Shown here: positions 1 through 9,184 of the stretch, piece by piece
How positions within the stretch are numbered: position 1 is the first letter of the stretch
Layout of the letters: each line of letters begins with the position of its first letter
Assembly (NCBI GenBank): GCA_004551485.1
Contig: SBLD01000007.1
Coordinates: 118,946-182,945 of the forward strand
Length of the DNA stretch: 64,000 bases
From: Billgrantia azerbaijanica
GTDB taxonomy: Bacteria > Pseudomonadota > Gammaproteobacteria > Pseudomonadales > Halomonadaceae
Direction of reading: 5' to 3'
Made by a program: the position numbers and the translations under genes
Notes under the pieces: generated by a model
What the model was told of the DNA's origin: nothing
The model's database searches: none
The model's input: only the letters and a program-made list of their open reading frames with translations

Positions 1-186
1 AACCTCGATATCCCGACCGCCGTGCCGGGCGTCGACTCCCACCTGCTCGATCCGCGCCAGACCTGGGAGGATCAGGCCGCCTACGACCGTCACCTGAATG
101 AACTGGCGGCCAAGTTCGTCGACAACTTCAAGAAGTTCGACGGCGTCAGCGAGGCCATCGTCAAGGCCGGGCCCAGCCTGACCTGA
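1..186 (+). CDS. pckA: ATP-type phosphoenolpyruvate carboxykinase, C-terminal fragment
   Basis: This is the last 61 codons of a gene that starts before the window. The visible peptide ([20 protein letters not shown], then an [11 protein letters not shown] segment) matches the C-terminal end of the ATP-dependent PEP carboxykinase family, which converts oxaloacetate and ATP to PEP, CO2 and ADP at the entry to gluconeogenesis. The nucleotide-binding and catalytic motifs lie outside the window, so the call rests only on the tail. The reading frame is open from base 1 and stops at TGA 184-186. A strong hairpin lies 40 bp downstream. Confidence 0.85.
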   Translation, partial: NLDIPTAVPGVDSHLLDPRQTWEDQAAYDRHLNELAAKFVDNFKKFDGVSEAIVKAGPSLT

Positions 187-226
187 GACGCCTGGGGGCG
201 AACCCCAGTGCCGTGACCCTGTCCGA

Positions 227-254
227 AGAGGGGGAAGCCTTGGCTTCCCCCTCT
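227..254 (+). terminator. Perfect hairpin after pckA
   Basis: A 13-bp perfect stem, AGAGGGGGAAGCC paired with GGCTTCCCCCTCT, encloses a TT loop. There is no T-tract after it, so it is not a textbook intrinsic terminator. It could stop transcription with Rho, protect the pckA mRNA 3' end, or act as an attenuator ahead of msrB. Confidence 0.55.
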
Positions 255-320
255 GCGTGTGCTGTAAGGATACAGGGAGGCGCGCGACCCAGGCTTATCT
301 CGTACGAGGGGAGAACGGGC

Positions 321-818
321 ATGAAGCGACGCAATTTTCTCGGCTGGCTGGGGCTCGGTGGCCTCTCGGCCCTGGCGCCCGGCCTGGCCGCTGGCCGGCC
401 CAAGCTGGATCTCACGCCCGCGCCGGGGCTGGAACGGCTCGAGCTCTCCGAGGCGGAGTGGCGCGAACGACTCACCGAGGCGCAGTACCGGATACTGCGC
501 GAAGACGGCACTGAGGCGGCTTTCTCCAGTCCGCTGGACAAGGAGACCCGGGACGGGGAGTACCGCTGTGCCGGCTGTGACCTGCTGCTGTTCACCAGCG
601 CCATGAAGTACGACTCCGGTACCGGCTGGCCGAGCTTCTTCACCCATGTGGAGGGCCACCTGCTGACCGAGCTCGACCTGGTGATGCTGATCCCGCGCAC
701 CGAGTACCACTGCGCGCGCTGCGGCGGACACCAGGGGCATGTCTTCGAGGACGGCCCCGAGCCCACCGGCCTGCGCTGGTGCAACAACGGGCTGGCGCTG
801 ACCTTCGTGCCGGCGTGA
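321..818 (+). CDS. msrB: Tat-exported peptide methionine-(R)-S-oxide reductase
   Basis: The 165-residue protein reduces methionine-R-sulfoxide in oxidised proteins. Zinc-site pairs CAGC and CARC are present, and the C-terminal RWC corresponds to the catalytic cysteine motif, usually R-[FY]-C. The following residues NNGLAL differ from the common INSASL. The N-terminus MKRRNFLGWLGLGG is a twin-arginine signal followed by a hydrophobic stretch and an Ala-rich cleavage region, so the enzyme is probably exported folded to the periplasm. ATG 321 was chosen because AGGGGAGA lies just upstream and the signal begins there, although the frame is open back to 213. Most MsrB proteins are cytoplasmic, so the Tat signal is the notable feature. 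Confidence 0.9.
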   Translation: MKRRNFLGWLGLGGLSALAPGLAAGRPKLDLTPAPGLERLELSEAEWRERLTEAQYRILREDGTEAAFSSPLDKETRDGEYRCAGCDLLLFTSAMKYDSGTGWPSFFTHVEGHLLTELDLVMLIPRTEYHCARCGGHQGHVFEDGPEPTGLRWCNNGLALTFVPA

Positions 819-846
819 CTTGGGCTGCCCAGGCGGCAACCGCCGG

Positions 847-959
847 GCGCCTGGCGGCGCCTTCGCCCGGCGGAGCCGGCCTCCCACTGGGCCCTCCCCC
901 TATGCTGCCAGGCAGTTGTGGGAGGGCGCTTCAGCGCGAAGCAGCGCGTAGCGCTGCCC
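847..959. repeat. REP-like palindromic repeat, two partial units
   Basis: In the msrB-tex gap, 847-886 is the reverse complement of the GTGGGAGGCCGGCTCCGCCG head seen elsewhere in the window. 917-959 is a second, forward head (GTGGGAGGGCG) joined to a CAGCGCG-rich core. See the family description under findings. Confidence 0.8.
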
Positions 960-1048
960 GACCTGGGCAGGGTGGCAGCCGTCTGCCGCGGGCGGGGCGT
1001 TTATGGTACCGTGGCGCGATCTTCTGACGCTGCAACGCCAAGGATGTC

Positions 1049-3406
1049 ATGGACGCCACGACCCGCATCATTTCTCGTCTCGCCGAAGAGCTCGCCGTTC
1101 GCCCCCAGCAGGTGTCGGCCACGGTGGAACTGCTCGACGGCGGCGCCACCGTGCCCTTCATCGCCCGCTACCGCAAGGAGGTCACCGGTGGGCTCGACGA
1201 CACCCAGTTGCGCCAGCTGGACGAGCGCCTGCGCTACCTGCGCGAGCTCGAGGAGCGTCGTGCGGCGGTGCTGTCCGCCATCGACGAGCAGGGCAAGCTG
1301 ACCACGGAGCTCGAGGGGCAGATCCAGGCCGCCGACACCAAGCAGCGCCTGGAGGACCTCTACCTGCCCTACAAGAAGAAGCGGCGCACCAAGGCGCAGA
1401 TCGCTCGCGAGGCGGGGCTCGAACCGTTGGCCGAGGCGCTGCTGAGCGACCCTTCGCTCGATCCCGAAACGGAGGCCGCCCGCTATCTGCGCCCCGCGGA
1501 AGGCGACACTCCCGCCGTCGACGATGCGAAGGCCGCCTTGGATGGAGCGAAGCAGATCCTGATGGAGCGCTTCGCCGAGGATGCCGAACTGGTCGGCCGG
1601 CTGCGCGAGCGGCTGTGGGACGAGGGCGAACTCAGCGCGCGTCTGCTTCCGGGCAAGGAGCGCGAGGGGGCCAAGTTCGCCGACTACTTCGAGCACGACG
1701 AGCGGCTCGCCAAGGTGCCGTCGCACCGGGCGCTGGCCATGTTCCGCGGGCGCAACGAGGGCGTGCTGACGCTGGCCATCCGCCTGCCCGGCGAGGAGGA
1801 GGCGGCGATCCATCCCGCCCAGGTGGCCATCGCCAAGCATTTTGACATCCGCGACGAGGGGCGCCCGGCCGACCGCTGGCTGGCCGACGTGGTGCGCTGG
1901 ACCTGGCGCGTCAAGCTCTACACCCACCTCGAGACCGAACTGATGGGACGGCTGCGCGAGCGCGCCGAGCTCGAGGCCATCGAGGTTTTCGCCGCCAACC
2001 TCAAGGATCTGCTGCTCGCCGCCCCTGCCGGACAGAAGGCGACGCTGGCCATCGACCCGGGTCTGCGCACCGGCTGCAAGGTGGCGGTGGTGGATGCCAC
2101 CGGGCAGTTCCTCGCGCACACCACCATCTACCCGCACGCCCCGCAGAAGCGCTGGGACGCCTCGCTCGCCGAGCTTGCCAAGCTGGTGGAGAAGCACGAC
2201 GTGGCGCTGATCGCCGTGGGCAACGGCACGGCGAGCCGCGAGACCGATAAGCTCGCCGGCGAGCTGGTGAAGCTGTTCGCCGGCAAGCGCCCGCTCGCCA
2301 AGGTGATGGTCAGCGAGGCGGGCGCCTCGGTCTACTCGGCCTCCGAGTACGCGGCCCGCGAGCTGCCCGAGCTCGACGTTACCATCCGCGGGGCGGTATC
2401 CATCGCCCGGCGCCTGCAGGACCCGCTGGCCGAGCTGGTCAAGATCGAGCCCAAGTCGATCGGCGTGGGCCAGTACCAGCACGACGTCTCCCAGCTGCAG
2501 CTCTCGAAGAGCCTCGAGGCGGTCATCGAGGACTGCGTCAACGCCGTGGGCGTCGATCTCAACACCGCCTCGAGCGCGCTGCTGTCGCGCGTGGCCGGCC
2601 TCACGCCGGCGCTCGCCGAGGCCATCGTCGCGCGGCGCAACGCCGAAGGCCCGTTCGCCAGCCGCCAGCAGCTGCTCGACGTCAGCCGCCTGGGGCCCAA
2701 GACCTTCGAGCAGTGCGCGGGCTTCCTGCGCATCATGCACGGCGACAACCCGCTCGACGCCAGTGCCGTGCACCCCGAGGCCTACCCCGTGGTGGAGCGC
2801 ATCGCCAAGCAGAGCGGCCGGGAACTGGCCAGCCTGATCGGCGACAGCGCCACCCTCAAGGCGGTGAAGCCCGCCGACTTCGCCGATGAGCGCTTCGGCG
2901 TGCCCACGGTCACCGACATCCTGGCCGAGCTCGACAAGCCGGGCCGTGACCCGCGCCCCGAGTTCAAGGCCGCCGAATTCCGCGAAGGGGTGGAGACGCT
3001 GAACGACCTGGAGCCCGGCATGGTGCTCGAGGGCAGCGTCACCAACGTCACCCACTTCGGCGCCTTCGTCGACATCGGCGTTCATCAGGACGGCCTGGTG
3101 CACATCTCGGCGCTCTCCGAGCGCTTCGTCGAGGACCCGCGCTCGGTCGTCAAGGCCGGCGACATCGTCAAGGTCAAGGTGATGAGCGTGGACCTGGAGC
3201 GCGCGCGCATCGGCCTCTCCATGCGTCTGGACGATCAGCCGGGCGAGGAGGACGGCAAGTCACGGCGTGGCGGCGAGGGGCGCAAGGGCCAGGGTGGCAA
3301 GCCGCCGCGCAGGGGCGCCAGCCAGGCGGGGCGGCAGGGCGATTCGGGCGGCCAGCTCGGGGCGCTCGGCGCGGCGCTGCTGCAGGCACGCAAGGGCAAG
3401 TCTTGA
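1049..3406 (+). CDS. tex: Tex family transcription accessory / RNA-binding protein
   Basis: A 785-residue cytoplasmic nucleic-acid-binding protein of the Tex family, related to eukaryotic Spt6. It has a helical N-terminal region, a YqgF/RNase H-like fold starting near residue 331 ([10 protein letters not shown]), and helix-hairpin-helix repeats around 490-570 (QLQLSKSLE through [14 protein letters not shown]). An S1 domain spans about 655-725 ([18 protein letters not shown]). The C-terminal tail of about 50 residues is rich in Gly, Lys and Arg and low in complexity. Full-length Tex is typically 770-790 residues, so it is complete. ATG 1049 follows AAGGA. Tex homologues bind nucleic acids through the S1 domain, but their exact cellular job is still loosely defined. 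Confidence 0.95.
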   Translation: MDATTRIISRLAEELAVRPQQVSATVELLDGGATVPFIARYRKEVTGGLDDTQLRQLDERLRYLRELEERRAAVLSAIDEQGKLTTELEGQIQAADTKQRLEDLYLPYKKKRRTKAQIAREAGLEPLAEALLSDPSLDPETEAARYLRPAEGDTPAVDDAKAALDGAKQILMERFAEDAELVGRLRERLWDEGELSARLLPGKEREGAKFADYFEHDERLAKVPSHRALAMFRGRNEGVLTLAIRLPGEEEAAIHPAQVAIAKHFDIRDEGRPADRWLADVVRWTWRVKLYTHLETELMGRLRERAELEAIEVFAANLKDLLLAAPAGQKATLAIDPGLRTGCKVAVVDATGQFLAHTTIYPHAPQKRWDASLAELAKLVEKHDVALIAVGNGTASRETDKLAGELVKLFAGKRPLAKVMVSEAGASVYSASEYAARELPELDVTIRGAVSIARRLQDPLAELVKIEPKSIGVGQYQHDVSQLQLSKSLEAVIEDCVNAVGVDLNTASSALLSRVAGLTPALAEAIVARRNAEGPFASRQQLLDVSRLGPKTFEQCAGFLRIMHGDNPLDASAVHPEAYPVVERIAKQSGRELASLIGDSATLKAVKPADFADERFGVPTVTDILAELDKPGRDPRPEFKAAEFREGVETLNDLEPGMVLEGSVTNVTHFGAFVDIGVHQDGLVHISALSERFVEDPRSVVKAGDIVKVKVMSVDLERARIGLSMRLDDQPGEEDGKSRRGGEGRKGQGGKPPRRGASQAGRQGDSGGQLGALGAALLQARKGKS

Positions 3407-3516
3407 ACCCGTCGTGCGCGCCGTCATACTTGGCATCATGACCTTCGGCCGCCGCGGGCGGCCGATACGCTTAGACCGGCTCGCCCCGTGGGCGGCCAAT
3501 ACATGGGATTTCAGTC

Positions 3517-5142
3517 TTGGCTGATTCAATGACTGCCACCGTTTCGCGCCTTTCCCGACTGGCCCGCCAGCGCGGCATCGGCCGACTGCGCCGCGGCGTC
3601 GAGAAGGAGGGGCTGCGCGTCGACCCGCAAGGGCGCATCGCGGCCACGCCGCACCCGCCGGAGCTGGGGGCCAAGCTCACCCACCCGCACATCACCACCG
3701 ACTACTCCGAGGCGCTGCTCGAGTACATCACCCCGGTCTACTGTCGCCCGGCCGATGCCATGGCGTTCCTCGCCGACCTGCACCGCTTCAGCTATCGGCA
3801 CCTGGGCGACGAGCTGATCTGGCCGGGCAGCATGCCGGCGCGTCTCGACGGCAACGACAGCGTGACCATCGCCGACTACGGCACCTCCAACGTCGGGATG
3901 ATGAAGCACGTCTACCGCAAGGGGCTGGACGTGCGCTACGGGCGCATCATGCAGGCCATCGCCGGCGTGCACTACAATTTCTCGCTGCCCGACGAGCTGT
4001 GGACGCTGCTGCGCGAGATGGACGGCGCCACGGACACGCCGCTTCACGACTACCGCTCGGCGCGCTACTTCGGGTTGATCCGCAACTTCCGCCGCCACAG
4101 CTGGCTGCTGCTCTACCTGTTCGGGGCCTCGCCGGCGCTCGACCGCAGCTTCCTGCCCGACGGCACGGTCCCCGACGGGCTCGAGGGCCATGGCCGCCAT
4201 ACCCTGATCTCGCGCTACGCCACCAGCCTGCGCATGTCGGACCTGGGCTACCAGAACAAGGTGCAGTCGCAGCTCAAGATCTGTTTCAACTCGCTCTCCA
4301 ACTACGTGAACACCCTGCGCCACGCCATCACCACCCCGTGGCCGGCTTACCAGGCGCTGGGCGTGCAGGAGGGCGGCGAATGGCGCCAGCTCAACGCCAA
4401 CATCCTGCAGATCGAGAACGAGTACTACAGCGACATCCGGCCCAAGCGGGTGGCGCGCCACGACGAGACGCCGAGCCAGGCGCTCGAGGCGCGCGGCGTG
4501 GAGTACATCGAGGTGCGCTGCCTCGATCTCGACCCTTTCCTGGCGCTCGGCATCGACGAGACGCGCATGCACTTCCTCGACGTCTTTCTGATGTGGTGCC
4601 TGCTCGCCGAGAGTCCCTGGATTCCCGACGAGGAGTGCGACCGCCTCGACGACAATCGCGAGAGGGTGGTGACGCACGGGCGCGATCCCGCGTTGCGCCT
4701 GGAGCATGACGGCCGGCAGCGCTCGGTGGCGGAGTGGGGCGGCGCGATCTTCGCCGAGCTGGCGCCGATCGCCGAGCTGCTCGACTCGGCCGTGGAGGAG
4801 GGCACGCCCCATGCCGACGCCCTGGCACGGCTCGCGCCGAGCCTCGAGGACCCGTCGTTGACGCCGTCGGGGCGGCTGCTGGCGCGCCTCGAGGAGACCG
4901 GCGAGGAGTTCACCGACGCCATGCTCGCCCTGGCGCGCGAGCAGGCCGAGCGGCTGCGCCGCGAACCCATGGACCCTGCGCGCCAGGCGTTCTTCGACGA
5001 GCTGGTGACCACCTCCCACCGGCAGCAGCGCGACCTCGAGGCGGCCGAGAGTGAGAGCTTCGAGGCGTTCCTCAACCACTACTTCGCGCGTGCCCGGGAG
5101 CCCCGGGTTGCCGCCCTGGCCAATACGGGAGACGCCTCGTGA
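3517..5142 (+). CDS. gshA: Glutamate-cysteine ligase
   Basis: Catalyses the ATP-dependent joining of L-glutamate and L-cysteine, the first step of glutathione synthesis. The protein has about 540 residues, close to the 518 of the E. coli enzyme. It shows the family's early GVEKEGLRV motif (glutamate and Mg-ATP site) and the ITTDYSEALLEYITP segment. The start is uncertain: TTG 3517 sits after a weak TGGGAT and ATG 3529 has no clear ribosome site. The TTG is given and the ATG would remove four residues. A GC-rich hairpin (3446-3464) lies in the leader. The stop overlaps the start of dsbB by four bases, indicating translational coupling of two thiol-redox genes. Confidence 0.95.
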   Translation: MADSMTATVSRLSRLARQRGIGRLRRGVEKEGLRVDPQGRIAATPHPPELGAKLTHPHITTDYSEALLEYITPVYCRPADAMAFLADLHRFSYRHLGDELIWPGSMPARLDGNDSVTIADYGTSNVGMMKHVYRKGLDVRYGRIMQAIAGVHYNFSLPDELWTLLREMDGATDTPLHDYRSARYFGLIRNFRRHSWLLLYLFGASPALDRSFLPDGTVPDGLEGHGRHTLISRYATSLRMSDLGYQNKVQSQLKICFNSLSNYVNTLRHAITTPWPAYQALGVQEGGEWRQLNANILQIENEYYSDIRPKRVARHDETPSQALEARGVEYIEVRCLDLDPFLALGIDETRMHFLDVFLMWCLLAESPWIPDEECDRLDDNRERVVTHGRDPALRLEHDGRQRSVAEWGGAIFAELAPIAELLDSAVEEGTPHADALARLAPSLEDPSLTPSGRLLARLEETGEEFTDAMLALAREQAERLRREPMDPARQAFFDELVTTSHRQQRDLEAAESESFEAFLNHYFARAREPRVAALANTGDAS

Positions 5143-5678
5143 CGATCCAGCCGATGCAGTGGAGTGTGCGCCGCTGGAGCCTGGCCGGGCTCGCCTTCTG
5201 CGCGCTGATGATGGGCGTGGCGCTGGTCCTCGAGCACGTCGTCGGCCTGGAGCCGTGCCCGCTGTGCATCTTCCAGCGCGTCGCCGTGCTCTCGGCGGCG
5301 GCGGTGTTCCTCGTCGCCGCGCTGCATGACCCGGTGGGGCGGCTCGGCGCCGGCCTCTATGGCGCGCTGTCGCTTGCCGCCGTGCTCGGCGGCATCGGCG
5401 TGGCGGGCCGCCATCTGTGGCTGCAGTCGCTGCCGCCGGACCAGGTGCCGAGCTGCGGCCCCGGCCTCGACTACATGCTGGACGTGCTGCCCATGCAGGA
5501 AGTGGTATCCATGGTGCTCTCCGGCTCCGGCGAATGCGCCGAGATCGACTTCCTGTTCCTGGGCGTCTCGCTGCCCGGCTGGACGCTCGTCGGCTTCCTG
5601 GTGCTGGCACTGTTCCCGCTGGGGCTGCTCTGGCGGGCCCTGGGCCGGCAGCGTCGGGCCTCCGTGCCCTCTGCATAG
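5139..5678 (+). CDS. dsbB: Disulfide bond formation protein B
   Basis: Inner-membrane quinone-linked oxidase that re-oxidises DsbA. The 179-residue protein has four predicted membrane helices. A first periplasmic cysteine pair, CPLC at residues 40-43, is followed by the FQR segment typical of DsbB quinone contacts. A second periplasmic loop has the partner cysteines (PSCGPG and GECAEI). The start is GTG 5139, which overlaps the gshA stop as GTGA. The co-transcription suggested here links cytoplasmic glutathione synthesis with periplasmic disulfide formation. Confidence 0.95.
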   Translation: MTIQPMQWSVRRWSLAGLAFCALMMGVALVLEHVVGLEPCPLCIFQRVAVLSAAAVFLVAALHDPVGRLGAGLYGALSLAAVLGGIGVAGRHLWLQSLPPDQVPSCGPGLDYMLDVLPMQEVVSMVLSGSGECAEIDFLFLGVSLPGWTLVGFLVLALFPLGLLWRALGRQRRASVPSA

Positions 5679-5691
5679 CCATTGGCAGGTT

Positions 5692-5880
5692 TGTGTGGGA
5701 GGCCGGCTGCCGCTTTGGCAGTGCTGCGCACTGCTTCGCGAGCTGAAGCTCCCTCCCACAGGGGGAGCCACCGACGGTAGGCAATCGACAGTGGGAGGCC
5801 GATTCATCGGGCGAAGGCGCCGTCAGGCGCCCGGCGTTTACCGCCTTGGCAGCGCTGCGAGCTGAAGTGCTCTCCCCCAG
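5692..5880. repeat. REP-like repeat, two units in tandem
   Basis: 5692-5760 is a compact unit running from GTGTGGGAGG to CCTCCCACA with the TGCGCACTGCTTCGCGAGCTGAAGC-type core between. 5791-5880 is a longer, more diverged unit with head, GGCGCCGTCAGGCGCC palindrome and GGCAGCGCTGCGAGCTGAAG core. The two units fill most of the dsbB-rsd gap. Confidence 0.85.
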
Positions 5881-6031
5881 GTAGCGACAATAACCCAGGG
5901 AAGGCCGGATTCAGGATTGACAGCGGCCATCGCCTCGGGTGAGGCTGAGCGACGTCGGCTCGAATCGCCGCCCGGGGTGGGGCAGGCGCAGAGCCAGCGG
6001 GTTCGGGTTACACGTCGCAAGGGAGGTGCCC

Positions 6032-6535
6032 ATGCTCGAGAACTGCAAGAACGCCCAGGAGCGCTGGGGAGGCGTCCACCAGCTCATCGATCGCTGGCTC
6101 GACGAGCGGCGCGAGATGCTGGTCACCTTCGTCGACCTCAAGGAAGCCTGCGACACCGAGCTCGAGGCGGTGGAGAAGCTGCAGATCGACCGCTTCAGCG
6201 AACTGCTGATGGACTACATCAGCGCCGGCCACTTCGAGATCTACCCGCAACTGCGCGAGGAGGCGCACGCCTTCAACGATGACGAGGCCCTCGCCATCGC
6301 CGACAAGCTGCTCGAGCGGCTCGACCTTTCCACCGAGCTGATGCTCGCCTTCGACGCCGACTATGCCACTCCCGTGCGCTGCCAGCATTTCCTGCCGCGC
6401 CTGCCCGCCTGGCTCGATCGCCTGGCCCGCGGACTGACCGAGCGCTTCGCGCTGGAAGACCAACTGATCGCCCGGCTGCACGCTGCCCATACCCCCAAGG
6501 GCGATGCCGCTCCGGCCAAGGTCAAGCAGGGCTGA
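6032..6535 (+). CDS. rsd: Rsd/AlgQ family anti-sigma-70 regulator
   Basis: A 167-residue all-helical cytoplasmic protein that binds the major sigma factor and shifts RNA polymerase towards alternative sigma factors. Characteristic stretches are CKNAQERWGGVHQLIDRWL at the N-terminus and LLMDYISAGHFEIYPQL in the middle. The frame is open back to 5939, but ATG 6032 is preferred because GGGAGG lies 6 bp upstream and the family N-terminus begins at this residue. It stands alone between repeats and mdh, so its regulation cannot be read from gene context. Confidence 0.9.
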   Translation: MLENCKNAQERWGGVHQLIDRWLDERREMLVTFVDLKEACDTELEAVEKLQIDRFSELLMDYISAGHFEIYPQLREEAHAFNDDEALAIADKLLERLDLSTELMLAFDADYATPVRCQHFLPRLPAWLDRLARGLTERFALEDQLIARLHAAHTPKGDAAPAKVKQG

Positions 6536-6563
6536 TGGCCCCGGCTCCTAGCCGCAGGTCGCA

Positions 6564-6592
6564 TTGAGTTTTGTGCACCGCAGGCATACCAT
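6564..6592 (+). promoter_or_regulatory. Candidate promoter of mdh
   Basis: TTGAGT (6564-6569) and TACCAT (6587-6592) are 17 bp apart in the gap between rsd and mdh. They resemble a sigma-70 promoter with a good -35 and a moderate -10. Confidence 0.4.
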
Positions 6593-6670
6593 CTTGGCGG
6601 TTCGATTTCCGGCCGAGACGGTGACCTGCCGGCTTGGCCCATCCTCACGGCGACAACCGAAGGAGCCACC

Positions 6671-7648
6671 ATGAAAGATCCCGTCCGTATTGCCATTACC
6701 GGCGCTGCCGGCCAGATCAGCTACTCGCTGGCGTTCCGCATCGCCTCCGGCGACATGCTGGGCAAGGACCAGCCGGTCATCCTGCAGCTGCTCGAGATTA
6801 CGCCGGCCATGGACGCCCTGGGCGGCGTGGTGATGGAGCTCAACGATTGCGCCTTCCCGCTGGTGCAGGACATCATCGCCACCGACGATGCCAATGTCGC
6901 CTTCAAGGATGCCGATTACGCCCTGCTGGTCGGTGCTCGCCCGCGCGGTCCGGGCATGGAGCGCAAGGATCTGCTGGAAGCCAATGCGGCGATCTTCTCC
7001 GTGCAGGGCAAGGCCCTCAACGACAACGCCAGCCGTGACGTCAAGGTACTGGTGGTGGGCAACCCGGCCAACACCAACGCCCTGATCGCTTCCTGCAACG
7101 CGCCGGACCTGAACCCGGCCCAGTTCACCGCCATGACCCGCCTGGACCACAACCGCGCCCTGACGCAGTTGGCCCAGAAGACCGGCAAGCACGTCACCGA
7201 CGTGGAAGGCATGATCATCTGGGGCAACCACAGCGCGACCCAGTACCCCGACATCGCTCACTGCACGGTGGCCGGCAAGGCCGCGCCGGAGCTGGTCGAG
7301 CGCGACTGGTACGAGAACGACTTCATCCCCACCGTGCAGCAGCGTGGCGCCGCCATCATCAAGGCGCGCGGGGCCTCCTCCGCCGCGTCCGCCGCTTCGT
7401 CCGCCATCGACCATATGCGTGACTGGGCGCTGGGCACCGACGGCAAGATCGTCAGCATGGCGATCCCCGCCGACGGCAGCTACGGCGTCGAGGCCGGCAT
7501 CATCTACTCCTACCCGGTCGTCTGCAAGGACGGTGCCTACGAGATCGTCCAGGGCCTGGAGGTCGACGACTTCAGCCGCGCCAAGATGAAGGCCACCGAG
7601 GACGAGCTGCGCGAGGAGCGCGCCGCCGTCGAGCATCTGCTGGGCTGA
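6671..7648 (+). CDS. mdh: Malate dehydrogenase (NAD-dependent, type 2)
   Basis: Interconverts malate and oxaloacetate with NAD in the TCA cycle. The 325-residue protein begins with the Rossmann motif [16 protein letters not shown]. It has the type-2 MDH substrate segment [16 protein letters not shown], the [10 protein letters not shown] stretch, and the catalytic histidine in [11 protein letters not shown]. The start ATG 6671 follows CGAAGGAGCC, a strong ribosome site. It is a single gene with its own candidate promoter and a downstream intrinsic terminator. Confidence 0.97.
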   Translation: MKDPVRIAITGAAGQISYSLAFRIASGDMLGKDQPVILQLLEITPAMDALGGVVMELNDCAFPLVQDIIATDDANVAFKDADYALLVGARPRGPGMERKDLLEANAAIFSVQGKALNDNASRDVKVLVVGNPANTNALIASCNAPDLNPAQFTAMTRLDHNRALTQLAQKTGKHVTDVEGMIIWGNHSATQYPDIAHCTVAGKAAPELVERDWYENDFIPTVQQRGAAIIKARGASSAASAASSAIDHMRDWALGTDGKIVSMAIPADGSYGVEAGIIYSYPVVCKDGAYEIVQGLEVDDFSRAKMKATEDELREERAAVEHLLG

Positions 7649-7673
7649 TCGACGCTTCCTTCGGCAGTACAGC

Positions 7674-7706
7674 GCCCCGGCGGGACAGACCCGTCGGGGC
7701 TTTTTT
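7674..7706 (+). terminator. Intrinsic terminator of mdh
   Basis: An 11-bp stem GCCCCGGCGGG / CCCGTCGGGGC (one G-T pair) with a 5-nt loop is followed by six T residues. Confidence 0.93.
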
Positions 7707-7715
7707 GCAGCCTAT

Positions 7716-7817
7716 TTGAGTGAAATAGTGCTCAAAATATACGAGCTTCGCCAATTTTGAGCGTTATTATTCTCAATGTCGATGATTGTGCTAGAATATG
7801 AGCGATATCGTGCACAT
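7716..7817 (+). promoter_or_regulatory. Three phased operator-like palindromes before the HipA-like gene
   Basis: TTGAG-N10-CTCAA occurs at 7716-7735 and again at 7757-7776. A degenerate third copy, ATGAG-N10-CACAT, lies at 7798-7817. Start-to-start distance is exactly 41 bp both times, close to four helical turns, so all sites face the same side of the DNA. A -10-like TAGAAT (7792-7797) lies between sites two and three. The AT-rich stretch contrasts with the surrounding sequence. Binding by the downstream HTH protein is inferred by analogy with HipB autoregulation. Confidence 0.7.
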
Positions 7818-7837
7818 TCAATCCTGAGGCCCGGGCC

Positions 7838-9184
7838 ATGCGGCTGACCCTGCAGCTTTACCATGACCGCCACTGGGGGGATGTGGCCGAGCTGGAGATT
7901 CCCGAGCCCGACAAGGGGGTGCGAGGTCCGGCCAGCCTGGCCTACCAGCAGGCGTACGCCCTGAAGTGGATGTTTCGCGACGACGAACATGCCTGCAGCC
8001 TGACGCTGCCGGTGGAATTGATGATGAGACACCGCGCCGACCAGTGGTTTGGCTTTCTCGAGGACATCATGCCGTCAGGGGCCAGCCGTCGCTACTGGGT
8101 GGCGCATCTCGGCCTGCAGGGAGTGCCCCGAGGGCGACAGGACAGCGAGCTGCTGCGGCACGGCACCATCGCGCCCGTGGGAAACCTGCGGATCAAGGAG
8201 GCCGTCCCCGACTTGCCGGCCCGCTCGGGGCTGGCGCATCGTCGCTTTGCACTGGCCGACGTCGTCGAACGCCACGCCGATTTCCTCGAATATGCCCAAC
8301 AGATGGGAGCTGCCAGCGGTGGGGCGACAGGAGCGGGGGGGGAGGCACCCAAGCTGCTGCTGCGCCGTACCGATGATGACCGGGTGTGGATCGATACCTG
8401 GCAGGACGACCCCGACTGCGCTGATGCCCACTATCTCGTGAAGTTTCCGCGCGGGCGCCGCAGCCGTGACGACTGCGATGTGCTGCGTGCCGAATATCAC
8501 TACTATCATGAGTTGGCATCGCTGGGCGTGGAAACCATCGATACCTCGGCGATGCGCCTCATCGAAGGCGAGCGCTATCCCTCCCTGTGGCTGCCCCGTT
8601 TTGATGTGGAAATGCGCCCCGGCGGGTTGGTGCGCTTCGGGCTCGAGTCCGTCTATGCGCTCCTGAACGTCGCGCCAGGTGCTCACCTCAACCACTTCAC
8701 GGTCCTCGACTGGCTGCTCGAGCGCCTCCAGTGCCAGCATCGGGTGGTGGAGCTCGGGGAGTCATTCGACAGCGAAGCCTTCGTCATCGAATGGGTGCGT
8801 CGCGATCTGCTCAACGTGGCCTTTGGCAACTCCGATAACCATGGCCGCAACACGGCCCTCATCAAGCGTCCCGAAGGCATCTGGCTCGCACCGGTCTACG
8901 ATTTCGCGCCCATGAAGGCAGACCCGGAAGGGGTAACGAGAACCATGCGCTGGGGAGCGCCCTTCGAGGAAGGGGGGGAGTACGACTGGCCGGCCATCGC
9001 CGATGCGCTGTCGGGGCATGTCGATGAGAAACGTCTTCTGGAAGCTCTCGGCGATCTGGCTGTCAGCCTTGTCGGTCTGCGTACCAGGCTCCAGGAGCGC
9101 GGCGTGCCGCAACGGATACTCGACATGCCGGCCGTCGGCTTGTCGAGTCTGGAGCCTCGCCTGGAGCGCTGGGGGCTGCTATGA
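7838..9184 (+). CDS. HipA-like serine/threonine kinase, putative toxin
   Basis: A 448-residue member of the HipA kinase superfamily, whose characterised members phosphorylate translation factors such as glutamyl-tRNA synthetase and induce dormancy. The N-terminal ~110 residues match the HipA N-subdomain (LMMRHRADQWFGFLEDIMPSG). The catalytic loop FGNSDNHGRN gives catalytic Asp333 and metal-binding Asn338. The metal-binding Asp355 lies in VYDFAPM. The gene contains a G8 run (8335-8342) and a G7 run (8972-8978), which are possible slippage sites. It precedes its HTH partner, the reverse of classical hipBA, with a four-base ATGA overlap. The true substrate cannot be told from sequence. Confidence 0.88.
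   Translation: MRLTLQLYHDRHWGDVAELEIPEPDKGVRGPASLAYQQAYALKWMFRDDEHACSLTLPVELMMRHRADQWFGFLEDIMPSGASRRYWVAHLGLQGVPRGRQDSELLRHGTIAPVGNLRIKEAVPDLPARSGLAHRRFALADVVERHADFLEYAQQMGAASGGATGAGGEAPKLLLRRTDDDRVWIDTWQDDPDCADAHYLVKFPRGRRSRDDCDVLRAEYHYYHELASLGVETIDTSAMRLIEGERYPSLWLPRFDVEMRPGGLVRFGLESVYALLNVAPGAHLNHFTVLDWLLERLQCQHRVVELGESFDSEAFVIEWVRRDLLNVAFGNSDNHGRNTALIKRPEGIWLAPVYDFAPMKADPEGVTRTMRWGAPFEEGGEYDWPAIADALSGHVDEKRLLEALGDLAVSLVGLRTRLQERGVPQRILDMPAVGLSSLEPRLERWGLL

Noticed and set aside
1001-3103. 700-codon open frame opposite tex
   Set aside because: It mirrors the third-position GC bias of tex, has no ribosome site and no recognisable domain.
3446-3464. Hairpin before gshA as a tex terminator
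   Set aside because: Strong GC stem but no T-tract; it could equally be a leader fold, so no terminator is claimed.
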